Shown: positions 12,148-21,816, numbered from the stretch's first letter. The stretch is DNA of 64,000 nucleotides from Phialophora verrucosa (GCA_002099365.1 MSED01000002.1:1054001-1118000), one strand, 5' to 3'. The notes: a model not told the origin generated them from the sequence alone. Program-made: numbers and translations.

Positions 12148-13557
12148 ATGCAGGAACCATCACAGCCACTCTTGCATATGGCATCTGAGTTCGACCCCAG
12201 CTACGTCCAGGAAGCCTCGGGAGGTCGCCGTCGCACCAGCACAACCAAATCCTTGACAACGGGGACCGGGTACAGCATATACAAATCCACAATCATTCCC
12301 GCGATCAAGAGCGCGGAACGAGAGGTCATCCTCGTGACTTGCTTCTGGGCGGCGTCGGCGACGCGAGACCTAATCAACGAAGCACTTGTGCATTTGTCGG
12401 AAAAGGCCCTATCTCGCTCCACAAAGATCTCAGCTCGGATCTGTTTCTCTTCATCGTCCCTCGCGCGGAACATGCTCCTTCCGACGCCCAAGGAGGGCCA
12501 GCACTATCCACCTTCATCGTGGAAGAAGATTGGTCTGTCCCGGCCAGAAGAGCTCAAGGGGCTCGACCTGCGTGTGAGCCGCAAGTTTTTCTGGCCCTTC
12601 GGCATCATCCACTCCAAGTATGTCGTGGTGGACCGGAAGTTGGCCATCTTCCCGTCCTGCAATGTCTCGTGGGAGAGGTGGTTCGAGGTGGCTGTCTCGT
12701 GCAGCGGGCCCGTGGTAGAGCACTTGTTGTCGTTTCACGGCCAGTTTTGGGACAACGATCGGTCGTTAGCAGTAGTTGTCGTTGAACGTCCGGGAGAGGA
12801 TGGTGCGCACGAAGCTAGTACCACTACTGCTGCTGCTGCTGCTACTATTACTATTGGTCCTGGCGGCTGTGGTGCTGGTGGTAGCGACTCGTCTTCGGAC
12901 CTCGATATACCGGCACCGACTACCCTCTTGCCGTCGCCACATACCCCGTCGGTGCTACCAAGTCACCTGAACCCGCAGGCCATCATCCAACACTGCCCTT
13001 GCCTCCCAGATACAACGTCCGTGCCGGCTTTCTCCCCCACACCACTCCTGCGGACCACATACTACTTGCTGGCCACAGCAAGGTCTAGCATCACTTTACT
13101 CACACCGAACCTGACGGAGCCGACCGTTGTCGAAGTCCTACTGCAAGCTCTCGCGCGTGGCGTCAGCGTACGCATCTGGACAAACCGGACGCTTATGACG
13201 ATGGAGCAGCTGGTCACTGCCGGAACGACCACTCCGACATGCATCCAGAGGCTCAGAAGACGGGCAGAAGAAGAAACACAAAGGGCCGATCATCTGGAAG
13301 TGTCGTACTTTGACGGCGACGGCGGTCCAGGTGCGCGACACCCGGTCTTGCGCGAGATCGAGCAATACCGAGACACAGTCCCCATCAAGCTGCACGCGAA
13401 GGTGACGATAATTGACGGGGAGACGATCTTGCTAGGAAGTGGAAACATGGATGCCGCCAGCTGGAAAACGAGCCAAGAGCTCGGGATCCTGATTGAGAGC
13501 CGTGCCGTGGTCGACGAATTCAAGAGACTGTGGAAGTATGACAAGCTTGAAGTATGA
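12148..13557 (+). CDS. Phospholipase D-fold (HKD) protein
   Basis: A single exon encodes 469 aa from ATG 12148; a second ATG at 12178 is an alternative start. Two HxKxxxxD motifs are present. The first is IHSKYVVVDRK, followed by the CNVSWERWFE element. The second is LHAKVTIIDGE, followed by GSGNMDAASWKTSQELG. Two HKD motifs in one chain suggest a complete active site acting on a phosphodiester, as in PLD, cardiolipin synthase or PLD-like nucleases. Between the motifs is a low-complexity insert (about residues 222-262) rich in Thr, Ala and Gly, coded by a trinucleotide microsatellite. There is no signal peptide or clear membrane span. The substrate is unknown. The stop lies 120 bp from the convergent lamA stop. 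Confidence 0.85.
   Translation: MQEPSQPLLHMASEFDPSYVQEASGGRRRTSTTKSLTTGTGYSIYKSTIIPAIKSAEREVILVTCFWAASATRDLINEALVHLSEKALSRSTKISARICFSSSSLARNMLLPTPKEGQHYPPSSWKKIGLSRPEELKGLDLRVSRKFFWPFGIIHSKYVVVDRKLAIFPSCNVSWERWFEVAVSCSGPVVEHLLSFHGQFWDNDRSLAVVVVERPGEDGAHEASTTTAAAAATITIGPGGCGAGGSDSSSDLDIPAPTTLLPSPHTPSVLPSHLNPQAIIQHCPCLPDTTSVPAFSPTPLLRTTYYLLATARSSITLLTPNLTEPTVVEVLLQALARGVSVRIWTNRTLMTMEQLVTAGTTTPTCIQRLRRRAEEETQRADHLEVSYFDGDGGPGARHPVLREIEQYRDTVPIKLHAKVTIIDGETILLGSGNMDAASWKTSQELGILIESRAVVDEFKRLWKYDKLEV
12823..12858 (+). repeat. Trinucleotide microsatellite within the PLD-fold gene
   Basis: Imperfect GCT/ACT repeats encode a Thr-Ala run between the two HKD motifs. It is likely length-variable between strains. 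Confidence 0.8.
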
Positions 13558-13677
13558 CATTAGGTTTTGGAAGCGGGATTCCAACATTTGCACAGGCACC
13601 AAATAGGATACCCAATGGCCGGGGGCGTGGGGTCCAACGTACCCCAGGCCGACCTGTTGACTGGCATGAACTGCCAT

Positions 13678-16600
13678 TCATGCCTTTGGCGCAGACCGGC
13701 GGAGAAGCATAAGCGGCTTCCCGGCCGACACCACATCGTTCGGCTTGACGAGAAGTTTCTCCACCGTCGCGCCTTCCATACTTTGTTCGGCCTTGACGGG
13801 GATCTCCAACTTCATGGCTTCCAAGATGGAAACCACCTGCTCGAGTTTCACGGCGTCGCCTTCCTTGACTTCCACTTTCCATACGTTGGCATTCAAGGGG
13901 GCTTCCACCGCAATGATGTCCGGATCTGGCAAAACGTTAGCTCCTGAGGCGCGCCGCGCGGTTGACGGAACAAGTAGGGCGGGAGCGGGAGCGGGAGTGG
14001 GAATGGGAATGTGTGGGACACACCGTGCAGCAACTCTTCTACAGTATCCATGCTGATCTTCCCGGCTTCCTTCTCTTTATTCCACTTCTCGAGGAGTTCC
14101 TTCTCGAGCTTGTCCATCTCGGCCTGCGCCTTGCGCTGCTTGGCGCGGATCTGCTCGACCTCGTCCTTCGTGTCCCTCAGCAGCTTGTTATGTTCCTTCA
14201 TGTCAAACTCGGTGTCCTCGTACTGATACTCGTATCGGCCACTCCGGAAGACGGCCATCATGGCTTCGTATTCGTCTTCCGTCACCTCGTAGAAGGTGAT
14301 CTGGTCGAAGTCCTCGAACAGCCAGGGCCGCTCGGAATTGTAACCCTTCTTAAACCCGAGGATGTCGGCCCCAGGGATCGAGAGCCCCGTGTTCATGTAC
14401 CCGCCGGGGGATTCGACGTTGTACAACGCCATGCAGGAGCCTCCCCATCCGACTTGGCCTTCCGGGGTGTGGACGCGAGAAGGGTTCATCTTCGGGCATT
14501 GGATCCGCTGCCGGGGATCAATCGGCAGAGCGATGGGCAGAGCGACGAAGAAGCCCACGGCAACCACCATCAGCGACGACTTGGTGTAGATGTCGCGGAG
14601 CTAGCATGCGTTAGCGGCTGCCGTTCGGACTCAGAAGTGACAGCTTATGACCTACCTGTTGCATGGAAAAGGCGTTATTCTTGGCCACAAACTCCATAGG
14701 GTCCGGCAGATAGGAGGCGTACGGTCGCTGTGTCTCCATATATCTCTGCAAGCTCTCCTTCTGTCTCTTGCTCTCGAAGGTAATGGGGAGTTTGTACTTG
14801 CGGCTCGGAAACTTGGCTTCACTCAGGTCGCCCAGTTCAGTCTCCAGCTTCAGCAGATAATCCATCATGGTCTGCCGGGCCACCTTGGTGGAGTCGTAGT
14901 AGAGCATGAGGGAGTTGCCGCACGCCATGCCGGTATGGAGCGCTCCGTTAGAGAACGAGATCTCTCCAGTCGACTCACGAAGCTTGCGGTATAGCGCCAC
15001 TGCACGACATCGATAGTTAAGATCGAATGAGCCATGGCCATAGTCGATCAGAATAAAGTCGTCGGCACCCTGCCTGTACGAGACGAGCGGTTGGTGCTTG
15101 CCCGAGTCTTCTTGGATTTGGTGGATGATCGCAGGCTCCCAGCCCTTGTTGTCCACCGAACTGGGGAAGTTGTCATACTTCAACGGAGCAACGTCCTCGA
15201 ACTTCGCTTTGCCATTACAGCATTCGTGGACAGCGCCAAGGAAGGTTTCAACCTCCTTTCGCTTGGCCATGGCGTCTCGGTACGATACCCGTTGGAACCT
15301 CAGCTTATTACCGGCTTTCATCTGTCCCAAGCGCCAGTAGTCGGCTTTGATGATTGTGGTCGCTGAGACAAAGCCACCGAAGTCGGGAGCATCGATAGGG
15401 AACAGGCACGGGTCATCTCCCGTCCAATTCACCGTCCCAACAGGGTAGCCGTACTCGATCACGTTGCTAGGATCTGCGGGCATCTGTCAGCATGGACCGA
15501 AGAAGATGGAAAACAGTAACATTCTGGCATGACACAGTGTTTTGGTGGAGGGGAAACTCACGGGCGCCGCCTTCGCCGCCATCGGGCCTCGCCCACTTCG
15601 GTTTGGAACCTATGAGCCGGATGCCCCCTCGAGCGGCATTGTGCGAGATCGTCCAGGTGGTGGAGTAGAACTCCTCGATGGATTCAGACGTGATGAAACC
15701 CTCGTCGTAAGGGCCCGGCATGGCAAACAGGTCCCATTCTGTGGGGTACGATGGGATCAAAGTGTCGGGCAGCTTCAACTCGCCGCTGATCTTGGGGAGG
15801 TCTTTCGTGATGGCCAGTAGGTCGCCGGCAGCGAGGGCCCTGCCTTGATAGCCTCCCACGCCGGTCATGGGGGCCGTCGATTTCGACCCAAACCACGTCG
15901 CGATACTGGGCAATCCTCCGTAAATTGCGAGGTACGACCTGCAGCCCCCTCCTGTTGTCTTGCCAATTGTCAGTCGCTGGCCGGCTTTGATCTCCAACCG
16001 CGTCCACATGGGCACATCCCTGCCATCGAGTTTGACTTCCATGGGGGCTCCGCAGACAGCAATGATTGCCGCGCCCAGGAACTTCAGATCTGGTCCGCTC
16101 AAGGTGATCTCCATGCCTTCCTTGCCCGGAGGATTGCCCACCAGAGCGTTCGCGATCCGGAACGCAAGCGGATCCATAGGTCCCGAATGGGAGAACCCTT
16201 TCCCAATGGTCGGGCGCCCAGGCCAATCCTCCACCAGAGTGTACGCCCCGCCTTGGAGGACGTCTATTGCAGCGGGCTGATACTTGAAGGAATCTAAGAA
16301 CTTGGTCATCGTCCTTCCGGACTTGAATGTCTCGTCTTGAAGGATACTTGCGAGGAAGTCCATGTTAGTGGGTGGTCCAAAGATCTTCGACCCTTCCAGC
16401 ATTTCGGCCATCAGGCTGATGGCTTCGGCTCTCTCCGAAGCATGCACCATGACCTTTGCTAGCAGGGGGTCATAGAACGAGGTCACTTTGGTGCCGGTGT
16501 GGATCCACCCATCGATGCGACAGCCAGGCACCTCCTTCCAGGAGACGTGCTGCAACGTGCCCGGTGAAGGTGCGTATTCTTTGGCCGGGTTTTCGGCGTA

Positions 16601-17736
16601 CACGCGCACTTCAATCGCCGCGCCGGATGGAGCTTTGGGCTGTAAATTGCGCAGGTACTCGCCATCAAGCCCGCCTGTGCCTGAAAGCTGGGCGTCGGCC
16701 TGCTTCAACATCAGCTCCACCAGGTCGACACCGTAGCACAACTCCGTGATGCCGTGCTCGACCTGCAACCGCGTGTTCATCTCTAGGAAGAAGAAATCCC
16801 CCGACTCGTCGTCGACAAGGTATTCTATAGTCCCCGCGGAGCCGTATCTAATGGACTCGGCCAGCCGGACAGCCGCGTCGCCCAGCTTTGCGCGCAGCTC
16901 GGGATGTTTGACGACGAAGGGACTCGGGCATTCTTCCACGACTTTCTGGTGCCGCCGCTGGATAGAGCATTCGCGCTCGCCGAAATGGATCGCCTGGCCC
17001 AGGCCATTGCCAAAGACTTGTACCTCGATGTGATGAGACGAGGGATAAAACTTCTCAATGAAAAGGCCAGAGTTCTTGAATAGCGTTTCGCCACGAGACT
17101 GTACTGTTTTGAATGATTGTCTGACTTCGCTCTCGTCGTTGCACGTCAACAGACCCATCCCACCCCCTCCTGCCGTTGCCTTCAGCATGACCTGAAGCAG
17201 TGTTAGAACCGTCAGACGCTTCTTCTGCCCCGCTCAGGGTGAAGTAACCAAATGGCCTGAAAGTTCCTTACCGGGAAACCCAATTTCTTCGCTTCCTCAA
17301 CCGCCTCATCCTCCGACTGGACCAGTCCCTTCGTGCCCGGCACGATTGGGACGTCCGCTTTCGCGGCCAGCTCGCGGGCTGTGTGCTTAATCCCGAAGTC
17401 GTCGATACATTTCGAACTCGGCCCCACGAAGACCATTCCCGCCTCTGAGACCTGTCGCGCGAAATCTGTGTTCTCGGAAAGGAAGCCATAGCCTGGAATC
17501 ACGGCGTCTGCTCCCTTCGACTTGGCTATCTCAACAATCTGCTCGCCATCGATGTAACCCTTGGAGTCCGGGCCCGAGAGCAGGACCGCCTCATCTGCTG
17601 CGCCAACGTGGGCCGACGCGGCATCAGCTCCAGTGTAGATGGAGACGGTCTTGATGCCCAGCTTTCGAGCCGTCTTGCATGTTCGAACTGCGATCTCTCC
17701 TCGATTTGCAACCAGCAGGGTCTTCAGTTTCTCCAT
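13678..17736 (-). CDS. lamA: Biotin-dependent lactam/urea-type carboxylase, LamA-like (BC-KipA-KipI-biotinyl)
   Basis: Five exons (17736-17272, 17191-15562, 15473-14656, 14600-14024, 13925-13678) give 1245 aa; introns are 80, 88, 55 and 98 nt with good sites. Domain order: biotin carboxylase (about 1-460, with KLKTLLVANRGEIAVR, KATAGGGGMGL and EMNTRLQVEHG); KipA/AHS2 carboxyltransferase half (about 466-775); KipI/AHS1 half (about 800-1100, with GGSCMALYNVESPGGY); a charged coiled coil (about 1105-1150); and a C-terminal biotinyl domain whose EAMKLE puts the biotinylated Lys at about 1202. The architecture is that of urea carboxylase without the allophanate hydrolase of DUR1,2. The divergent lamB neighbour argues for the LamA role in lactam (2-pyrrolidinone or 5-oxoproline type) use, paralleling bacterial PxpB/PxpC. 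Urea carboxylase activity is the alternative. Confidence 0.9.
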
Positions 17737-18220
17737 CCTGGGCCGGTGGTAAGGTGGTGAGGTGAGTAGCTGAGTTGAACGGCTTTGGCACGGACGGCCG
17801 CTGATGAGTAGGTCAACCGGCTGGAAGTTGGAAGGATCATTGGCATTATCAATTCGGTTCCCTGGCGAACCTTGCTATCAGTCAAGCCATCTGCCGTCAT
17901 TGGACATGATTGCAGGGTTTCCCCAATGCATAGCGTCCTGCATGGACGAGGAGCGGGGAGGATCACTCCACTCAGCTCGACTCGTTCTTCTCCGCTATTA
18001 GAGTGACGTATAGCGCGGGTGCTTTCATCCTTTGATATACGAGGCATCTCCTGTGGCCCGAGGGCAGGCCTATTGCGTGAGGAAGAAAGGAAACATCCTG
18101 TGTTATCAAGCTGTTGGCTTTTAGTATTGAACTTGTCTTGAAGCGCGCATCGACCGGCCGGTGGGTTTAGCCTCATACACAACGCTGCACTCCATACGTA
18201 CCTCGACACGGAAACATAAG
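17737..18220. promoter_or_regulatory. lamA-lamB divergent promoter with GATA sites
   Basis: 484 bp between divergent starts. Three HGATAR matches lie on the minus strand (plus strand TTATCA at 17846-17851, CTATCA at 17875-17880, TTATCA at 18103-18108). This fits AreA-type nitrogen control. In Aspergillus the lam pair is also under the omega-amino-acid regulator AmdR; I cannot assign an AmdR site here. Confidence 0.6.
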
Positions 18221-19204
18221 ATGGCCCCCCCGCCAATTAAACACAAAGCTCTGCTCAATGTGGATTTGGGAGAGGCTGTAAGTGATCAAGATGTCGTGAC
18301 TGGCTGGAACCGTGTATCTGACAAGACGACAGTACGGAAACTATGTGAGTTCTCCAAGACGATACCGTTTTCGAGGTCGTCGTCGTTGTCCCGTCAACAT
18401 CGATCCTTGGTGCTTGTCCAGGCTGACGGAGCTTTAAAGGTCTGTGGCCCCGACCTGGAACTCCTCCCGCTCATCGACCATGCCAATGTTGCGTGCGGCT
18501 TTCACGCCGGTGATCCCTTGATAATGCAGGACACCGTGCGGAACTGCAAGAAGCATAACATCAAGGTCGGGGCACATCCGGGGCTACCGGACATACAAGG
18601 TATGTTTTGTTGGCTGGCTAATACATAATCCCGGCATTCCTCTAACGCTGCACACGATGTGTAAGGCTTCGGGCGTCGCGAAATTAAAATGTCCCCGGAA
18701 GAGTTGACCGCCATGACGGTCTACCAAGTCGGAGCCTTGAAAGGCTTCCTGGACAGAGAAGGCGTGCCCCTCCATCACGTCAAACCGCACGGTGTTCTCT
18801 ATGGCATGATGTGCCGGGATTACGAAGTCGCAAAGGCTGTGATGGAGGGCATCCCGAAAGGCACACCCGTCTTTGGTCTGGCAGGGACGAACATGGAAAA
18901 GGCGGCCAACGATCTGGGTATCCCGTTCTGGGCCGAAATGTACGGCGACGTCAAATACTCCAACGACGGCATGCTGGTGATCGATAGGAAGAAGAAGCCG
19001 TGGGACCTGGAAGACGTGAGGAAACATGTCAGCCAGCAGCTCAACTCTCAGTCCGTCACCGCCACCGACGGCAGTACCGTCCAGCTGCCAGTGAAGGACT
19101 ATCCGATTTCCATATGCTGCCATTCCGACTCCCCCGGCTGCCTTGGGATCATCAAAACGACAAAGGAAGTGATAGATGAGTTCAATCGGGAACATGGACG
19201 ATGA
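18221..19204 (+). CDS. lamB: LamB/YcsF family protein (5-oxoprolinase subunit A-like)
   Basis: Four exons: 18221-18277, 18333-18344, 18440-18599 and 18666-19204, giving 255 aa. Exon 2 is a 12-nt microexon coding YGNY. It completes the family signature VDLGEAYGNYVCGPD, which no other splicing restores. Introns are 55, 95 and 66 nt. Other hallmarks are NVACGFHAGDP, GAHPGLPDIQGFGRRE, HHVKPHGVLYG and ICCHSDSPGC, with the conserved His and Asp residues of the (beta/alpha) barrel intact. In bacteria PxpA works with PxpB and PxpC to open 5-oxoproline; here the last two activities are fused in the divergent lamA. In A. nidulans lamA and lamB are needed for growth on 2-pyrrolidinone. It is probably cytosolic; I see no targeting signal. 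Confidence 0.92.
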
Positions 19205-19734
19205 TACGAGATGTGGTGAGGGATAGGTTCTCTCTCCATCCCACCATGCGGGATGAGAGCCACACGCTAGGCATGTCCGCCTACAACACAACTATGTACC
19301 ACAATGGTCAGTTCTGATTTCTGCACACCTATACTCCGTAGGCATTGCTCCTAGCAAAAAGCGCGGTTTGGGAACGGGTGCATCTCTGAGAACTCATGCC
19401 CGGAGCCGATTCCCTTGGTCGCTGTGTGCGATAGGACTTTGCTGAGTGACGTGCGGGAAACGGATTCATCTCTGCGATGTTGAAGGCATTTGTCTGCTTG
19501 ATCAAAGCTGGAGTTTTGAGAGGCCTTCGAAAATCGTCAACCGAATGGTCAAACGTGTGTGCTGACATGCGGAAAATAATAATGTGACGCGATGCTTGCG
19601 ACCCAGGCAGGACGTGAGTGTTGTGAGGACTTCTCATAGGCCGCTAATCCGAACATAGGATTAGGCCTATCGGATGCCACGTAAATAGATGGCTCATATT
19701 TTTTGCGTACTCAATTTCCCCCAACAATCAGTGA
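19205..19734. other. Intergenic between lamB and the tRNA gene
   Basis: 530 bp without a supported gene. It contains a strong inverted repeat at 19636-19670, about 65 bp upstream of the tRNA. Confidence 0.5.
19636..19670. repeat. Hairpin-forming inverted repeat upstream of the tRNA-Glu gene
   Basis: The arms are ATAGGC (19636-19641) and CTAATCC (19644-19650) pairing with GGATTAG (19658-19664) and GCCTAT (19665-19670). The loop is 7 nt and two bases bulge out. Thirteen perfect pairs in 35 bases is unlikely by chance. The role is unknown. Confidence 0.75.
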
Positions 19735-19743
19735 TCCGAACTG

Positions 19744-19798
19744 GTGAGTCAAGGTTCTTAACCTCGAGTTCAACAACCAGAATCTAACAATTGCTTAG
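19744..19798 (+). other. Spliceosomal-type intron 1 in tRNA-Glu (between nt 9 and 10)
   Basis: Starts GTGAGT, branch-like CTAAC at 19784-19788, ends TTAG; 55 nt. Its removal joins the U8-N9 linker to the D-stem. Confidence 0.8.
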
Positions 19799-19806
19799 GT
19801 GTAGAG

Positions 19807-19860
19807 GTTAGTTCAATCAGGTCATCTACTGATGCAACGGTCCCTAACATACGCTCCTAG
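19807..19860 (+). other. Spliceosomal-type intron 2 in tRNA-Glu (D-loop)
   Basis: Starts GTTAGT, CTAAC at 19844-19848, ends CCTAG; 54 nt. Removal leaves a 7-nt D-loop keeping the GG pair. Using the weaker donor at 19811 would leave an 11-nt loop. Confidence 0.75.
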
Positions 19861-19879
19861 GTAACATTTGTCGCTCTCA

Positions 19880-19896
19880 TGCTAGTAATGAAGGCG
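19880..19896 (+). other. Canonical tRNA intron (anticodon loop, after nt 37)
   Basis: 17 nt between A37 and C38 of the anticodon loop, the normal place for introns removed by tRNA endonuclease. Removing it brings TGTCG and CGACA into a 5-bp stem with a 7-nt loop. Confidence 0.75.
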
Positions 19897-19909
19897 CCGA
19901 CACGCCCGG

Positions 19910-19920
19910 GGTTCGATTCC
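19910..19920 (+). promoter_or_regulatory. Pol III B box of the tRNA-Glu gene
   Basis: GGTTCGATTCC matches the B-box consensus and ends exactly at the donor of intron 3. The A box is interrupted by introns 1 and 2. Confidence 0.7.
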
Positions 19921-19973
19921 GTAAGTAAATTCGACGATATCTGAAATCGAAGCAAATCTAACAATTACCTTAG
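19921..19973 (+). other. Spliceosomal-type intron 3 in tRNA-Glu (3' strand of the T-stem)
   Basis: Starts GTAAGT, CTAAC at 19958-19962, ends CCTTAG; 53 nt. Removal converts a broken T-stem into a perfect 5-bp CGGGG/CCCCG stem. Confidence 0.82.
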
Positions 19974-19994
19974 CCGGTTCGGAATGTTGAAATC

Positions 19995-20000
19995 TTTTTT
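19995..20000 (+). terminator. Pol III T-run terminator
   Basis: Six T residues, 11 nt after the tRNA discriminator base, followed by a second T6 near 20003. Typical pol III termination signal. Confidence 0.65.
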
Positions 20001-21816
20001 GGTTTTTTCCGCCTTTTCACTGCGCGCGAGTGCATGAACAGCAACTGGTAGAGTTTAGGTATTTTCTGTCTCCCACACTCTTTTTTTGCATTACCAAGGT
20101 TGGCCCTTGTATGGAGCATTCGCATCGGGCCACGCCAGCTTATCATTCTTTTTTGCTGCCTTATGTTCTCCGCTTCCTTGGAATACGATACTAGGATTCG
20201 CTTTGCATATCACTTCCTCACTGCTGTACTCCGTCCTAGCTACTTGTTCGGAAGATGGCCTATTCAGGGCGAAAGGGCGCCTAGTTGTGACCTTGAAGTC
20301 ACTTCTCCCTGTCGGTGGTCGTCGCTGGTACAGTACCGATGGCAAGAACGTGATGCCATTGACTATAACCCACTTCGAAACATACTCCGCGTATGTTCTA
20401 ATCCTCTGTTTCAGCATCCCTCTCGTGTGAAATGATCATCGTGATCCATCGCCAGAGAAAATCAGCTTTCATCAGAGTACTGGCTGTACAACAGATGGGT
20501 GGGTGAGTTAGTGAGTGGTGAAGAGCAAATGCATCCAACGCCGATGCGTCTCATGACATTGTGGGTCGCACTACAGAGCACCCCAGCAGAGAAATGTCGC
20601 CCAGAGATCATATCTTCGAGATGTAGAGAATCAATGCATTCGGATTAACCATTTCGTCGCCATCAAGCAGCCTTGTACTTCTACAGTGAGACCTCTGGAA
20701 CTCGGGCGGCCAGGACTTTCGACTGACGCAACCCCTCCTGTCATGCCAATTCACCGAATACCGCCTCCCCTCGCCAATAAGCTCGGTACTGTACGAGTAG
20801 CGGTGTCATGAAATCAATAGTAGATGTGGCCGCAAGTCCTTGTCTCCTCTCCTTCATCTGAAATATCTTCACTGACAGCGATGGATGTCCAAAAGACGTT
20901 CTTAATACTGACCTACAGTAAGTGTGCAGTTATTGTGGTGGTCAATAGTCCAGTCAGGAGCGACATCTGACATCCGCATCACGGGCTCCGAGTACCGGAG
21001 TTTCCGAGAGGCATCTTCTACTTACTCGTACTCGCAACTCTGCACAGTACGGAGCCCTCATATGCTCCGATTTCCTTTCCCCGGACTCAACTAGGGATGA
21101 TGGAATTCCAGGGGCCAAGCAAGAGAGTCCCGTTATCTGAGTGTCCCCGCCTGAAGTGCTTTGTGGTCCAGGCCGGGGAAGAAAGACCCCAGCATTGAAC
21201 GCTTTGTCAGCTTGATTGGCACCTGTGGTCATGACCAGCGAGATCCGGGAGAAGGATGAGCAAGCGAATTCAACTCTAATATGTTCGGCGCAGTACGCCA
21301 GGGCCAATGCAACCTCACATTGCGTATCCTGTGCATCTCGGGTAGAACGACAACCCCCCAGTTTTAAACATTTTGAGCGATTTCACCCCGCTGACAAGTT
21401 AGAAAGCCAGCAATTGGCTTCCGGTGGGCTTCCAGAGCTTCCAGAATGCACCATAAGCAGCCACTTACGGCCTTGTTGCTCCGCTTAGCGGGCTCGGAAT
21501 TGTCCGCATTGCCCAACAACCTTTGGCGCCGAGGAGCCTTCCATGCCTGAAGAGGCCTCTAGCGCGAGAGATCCCGGTCAAAATGTCGTGGGAAGGGCGT
21601 GCCATTGACAATCGGATCCAGACCTGGGGGAGTCATACTGGACGCTTTACGCACCGATTCTCGGAGATTCGTATTGGCTGTCCGACGGAGAAGGCTGTGA
21701 ATATCAGCAGAATTACTCCTCGTACTCATTCTTCTCCATCTCTCCTCCATTGCTGCCTCCGAGGAGACTGAAGATTCATACTGACCCTAGCGCTGAGGGG
21801 GCCAGCAGCATCCAAA
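20001..21816. other. Intergenic between tRNA and homeobox gene
   Basis: 1.8 kb. A 114-codon plus-strand frame opening at a TTG (20086) resembles nothing known and is probably chance. TACTCGTA-type motifs occur at 20792 and 21023. The final few hundred bases are presumably the promoter and leader of the homeobox gene. Confidence 0.45.

Larger units (their letters stand above)
19735..19984 (+). tRNA. tRNA-Glu (anticodon CTC) with three spliceosomal-type introns plus a canonical anticodon-loop intron
   Basis: Removing three GT-AG segments and one 17-nt anticodon-loop segment yields a complete 71-nt cloverleaf. Acceptor: TCCGAAC (19735-19741) pairs fully with GTTCGGA (19977-19983), discriminator A at 19984. 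D-stem GTGT (19799-19802) pairs with ACAT (19864-19867). Anticodon stem TGTCG (19869-19873) pairs with CGACA (19898-19902), anticodon CTC at 19876-19878. The variable loop is CGCC. T-arm: CGGGG, TTCGATT loop, then CCCCG, whose 3' strand is itself split by an intron. Introns are 19744-19798 (GTGAGT), 19807-19860 (GTTAGT; a GTTCAA donor at 19811 is an alternative) and 19921-19973 (GTAAGT). Each has CTAAC 11-13 nt before AG. The B box is intact and the A box is split. T6 at 19995-20000 is a pol III terminator, and no run of four T occurs inside the gene. A degenerate relic cannot explain every stem pairing only across the splice junctions. Confidence 0.85.

Noticed and set aside
14521..14600. Apparent membrane helix in LamA (VVAVGFFVALPIALP)
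   Set aside because: This is a buried strand-helix region of the KipI/AHS1 domain; urea-carboxylase relatives are soluble.
19861..19920. Interpretation of the tRNA core as a degenerate tRNA-Thr pseudogene
   Set aside because: A contiguous reading suggests an AGT-like loop with mismatched stems; the intron-split Glu(CTC) model pairs all four stems.
20086..20430. 114-codon plus-strand frame with hydrophobic stretches
   Set aside because: Opens at TTG, overlaps other frames, and has no recognisable conserved block.
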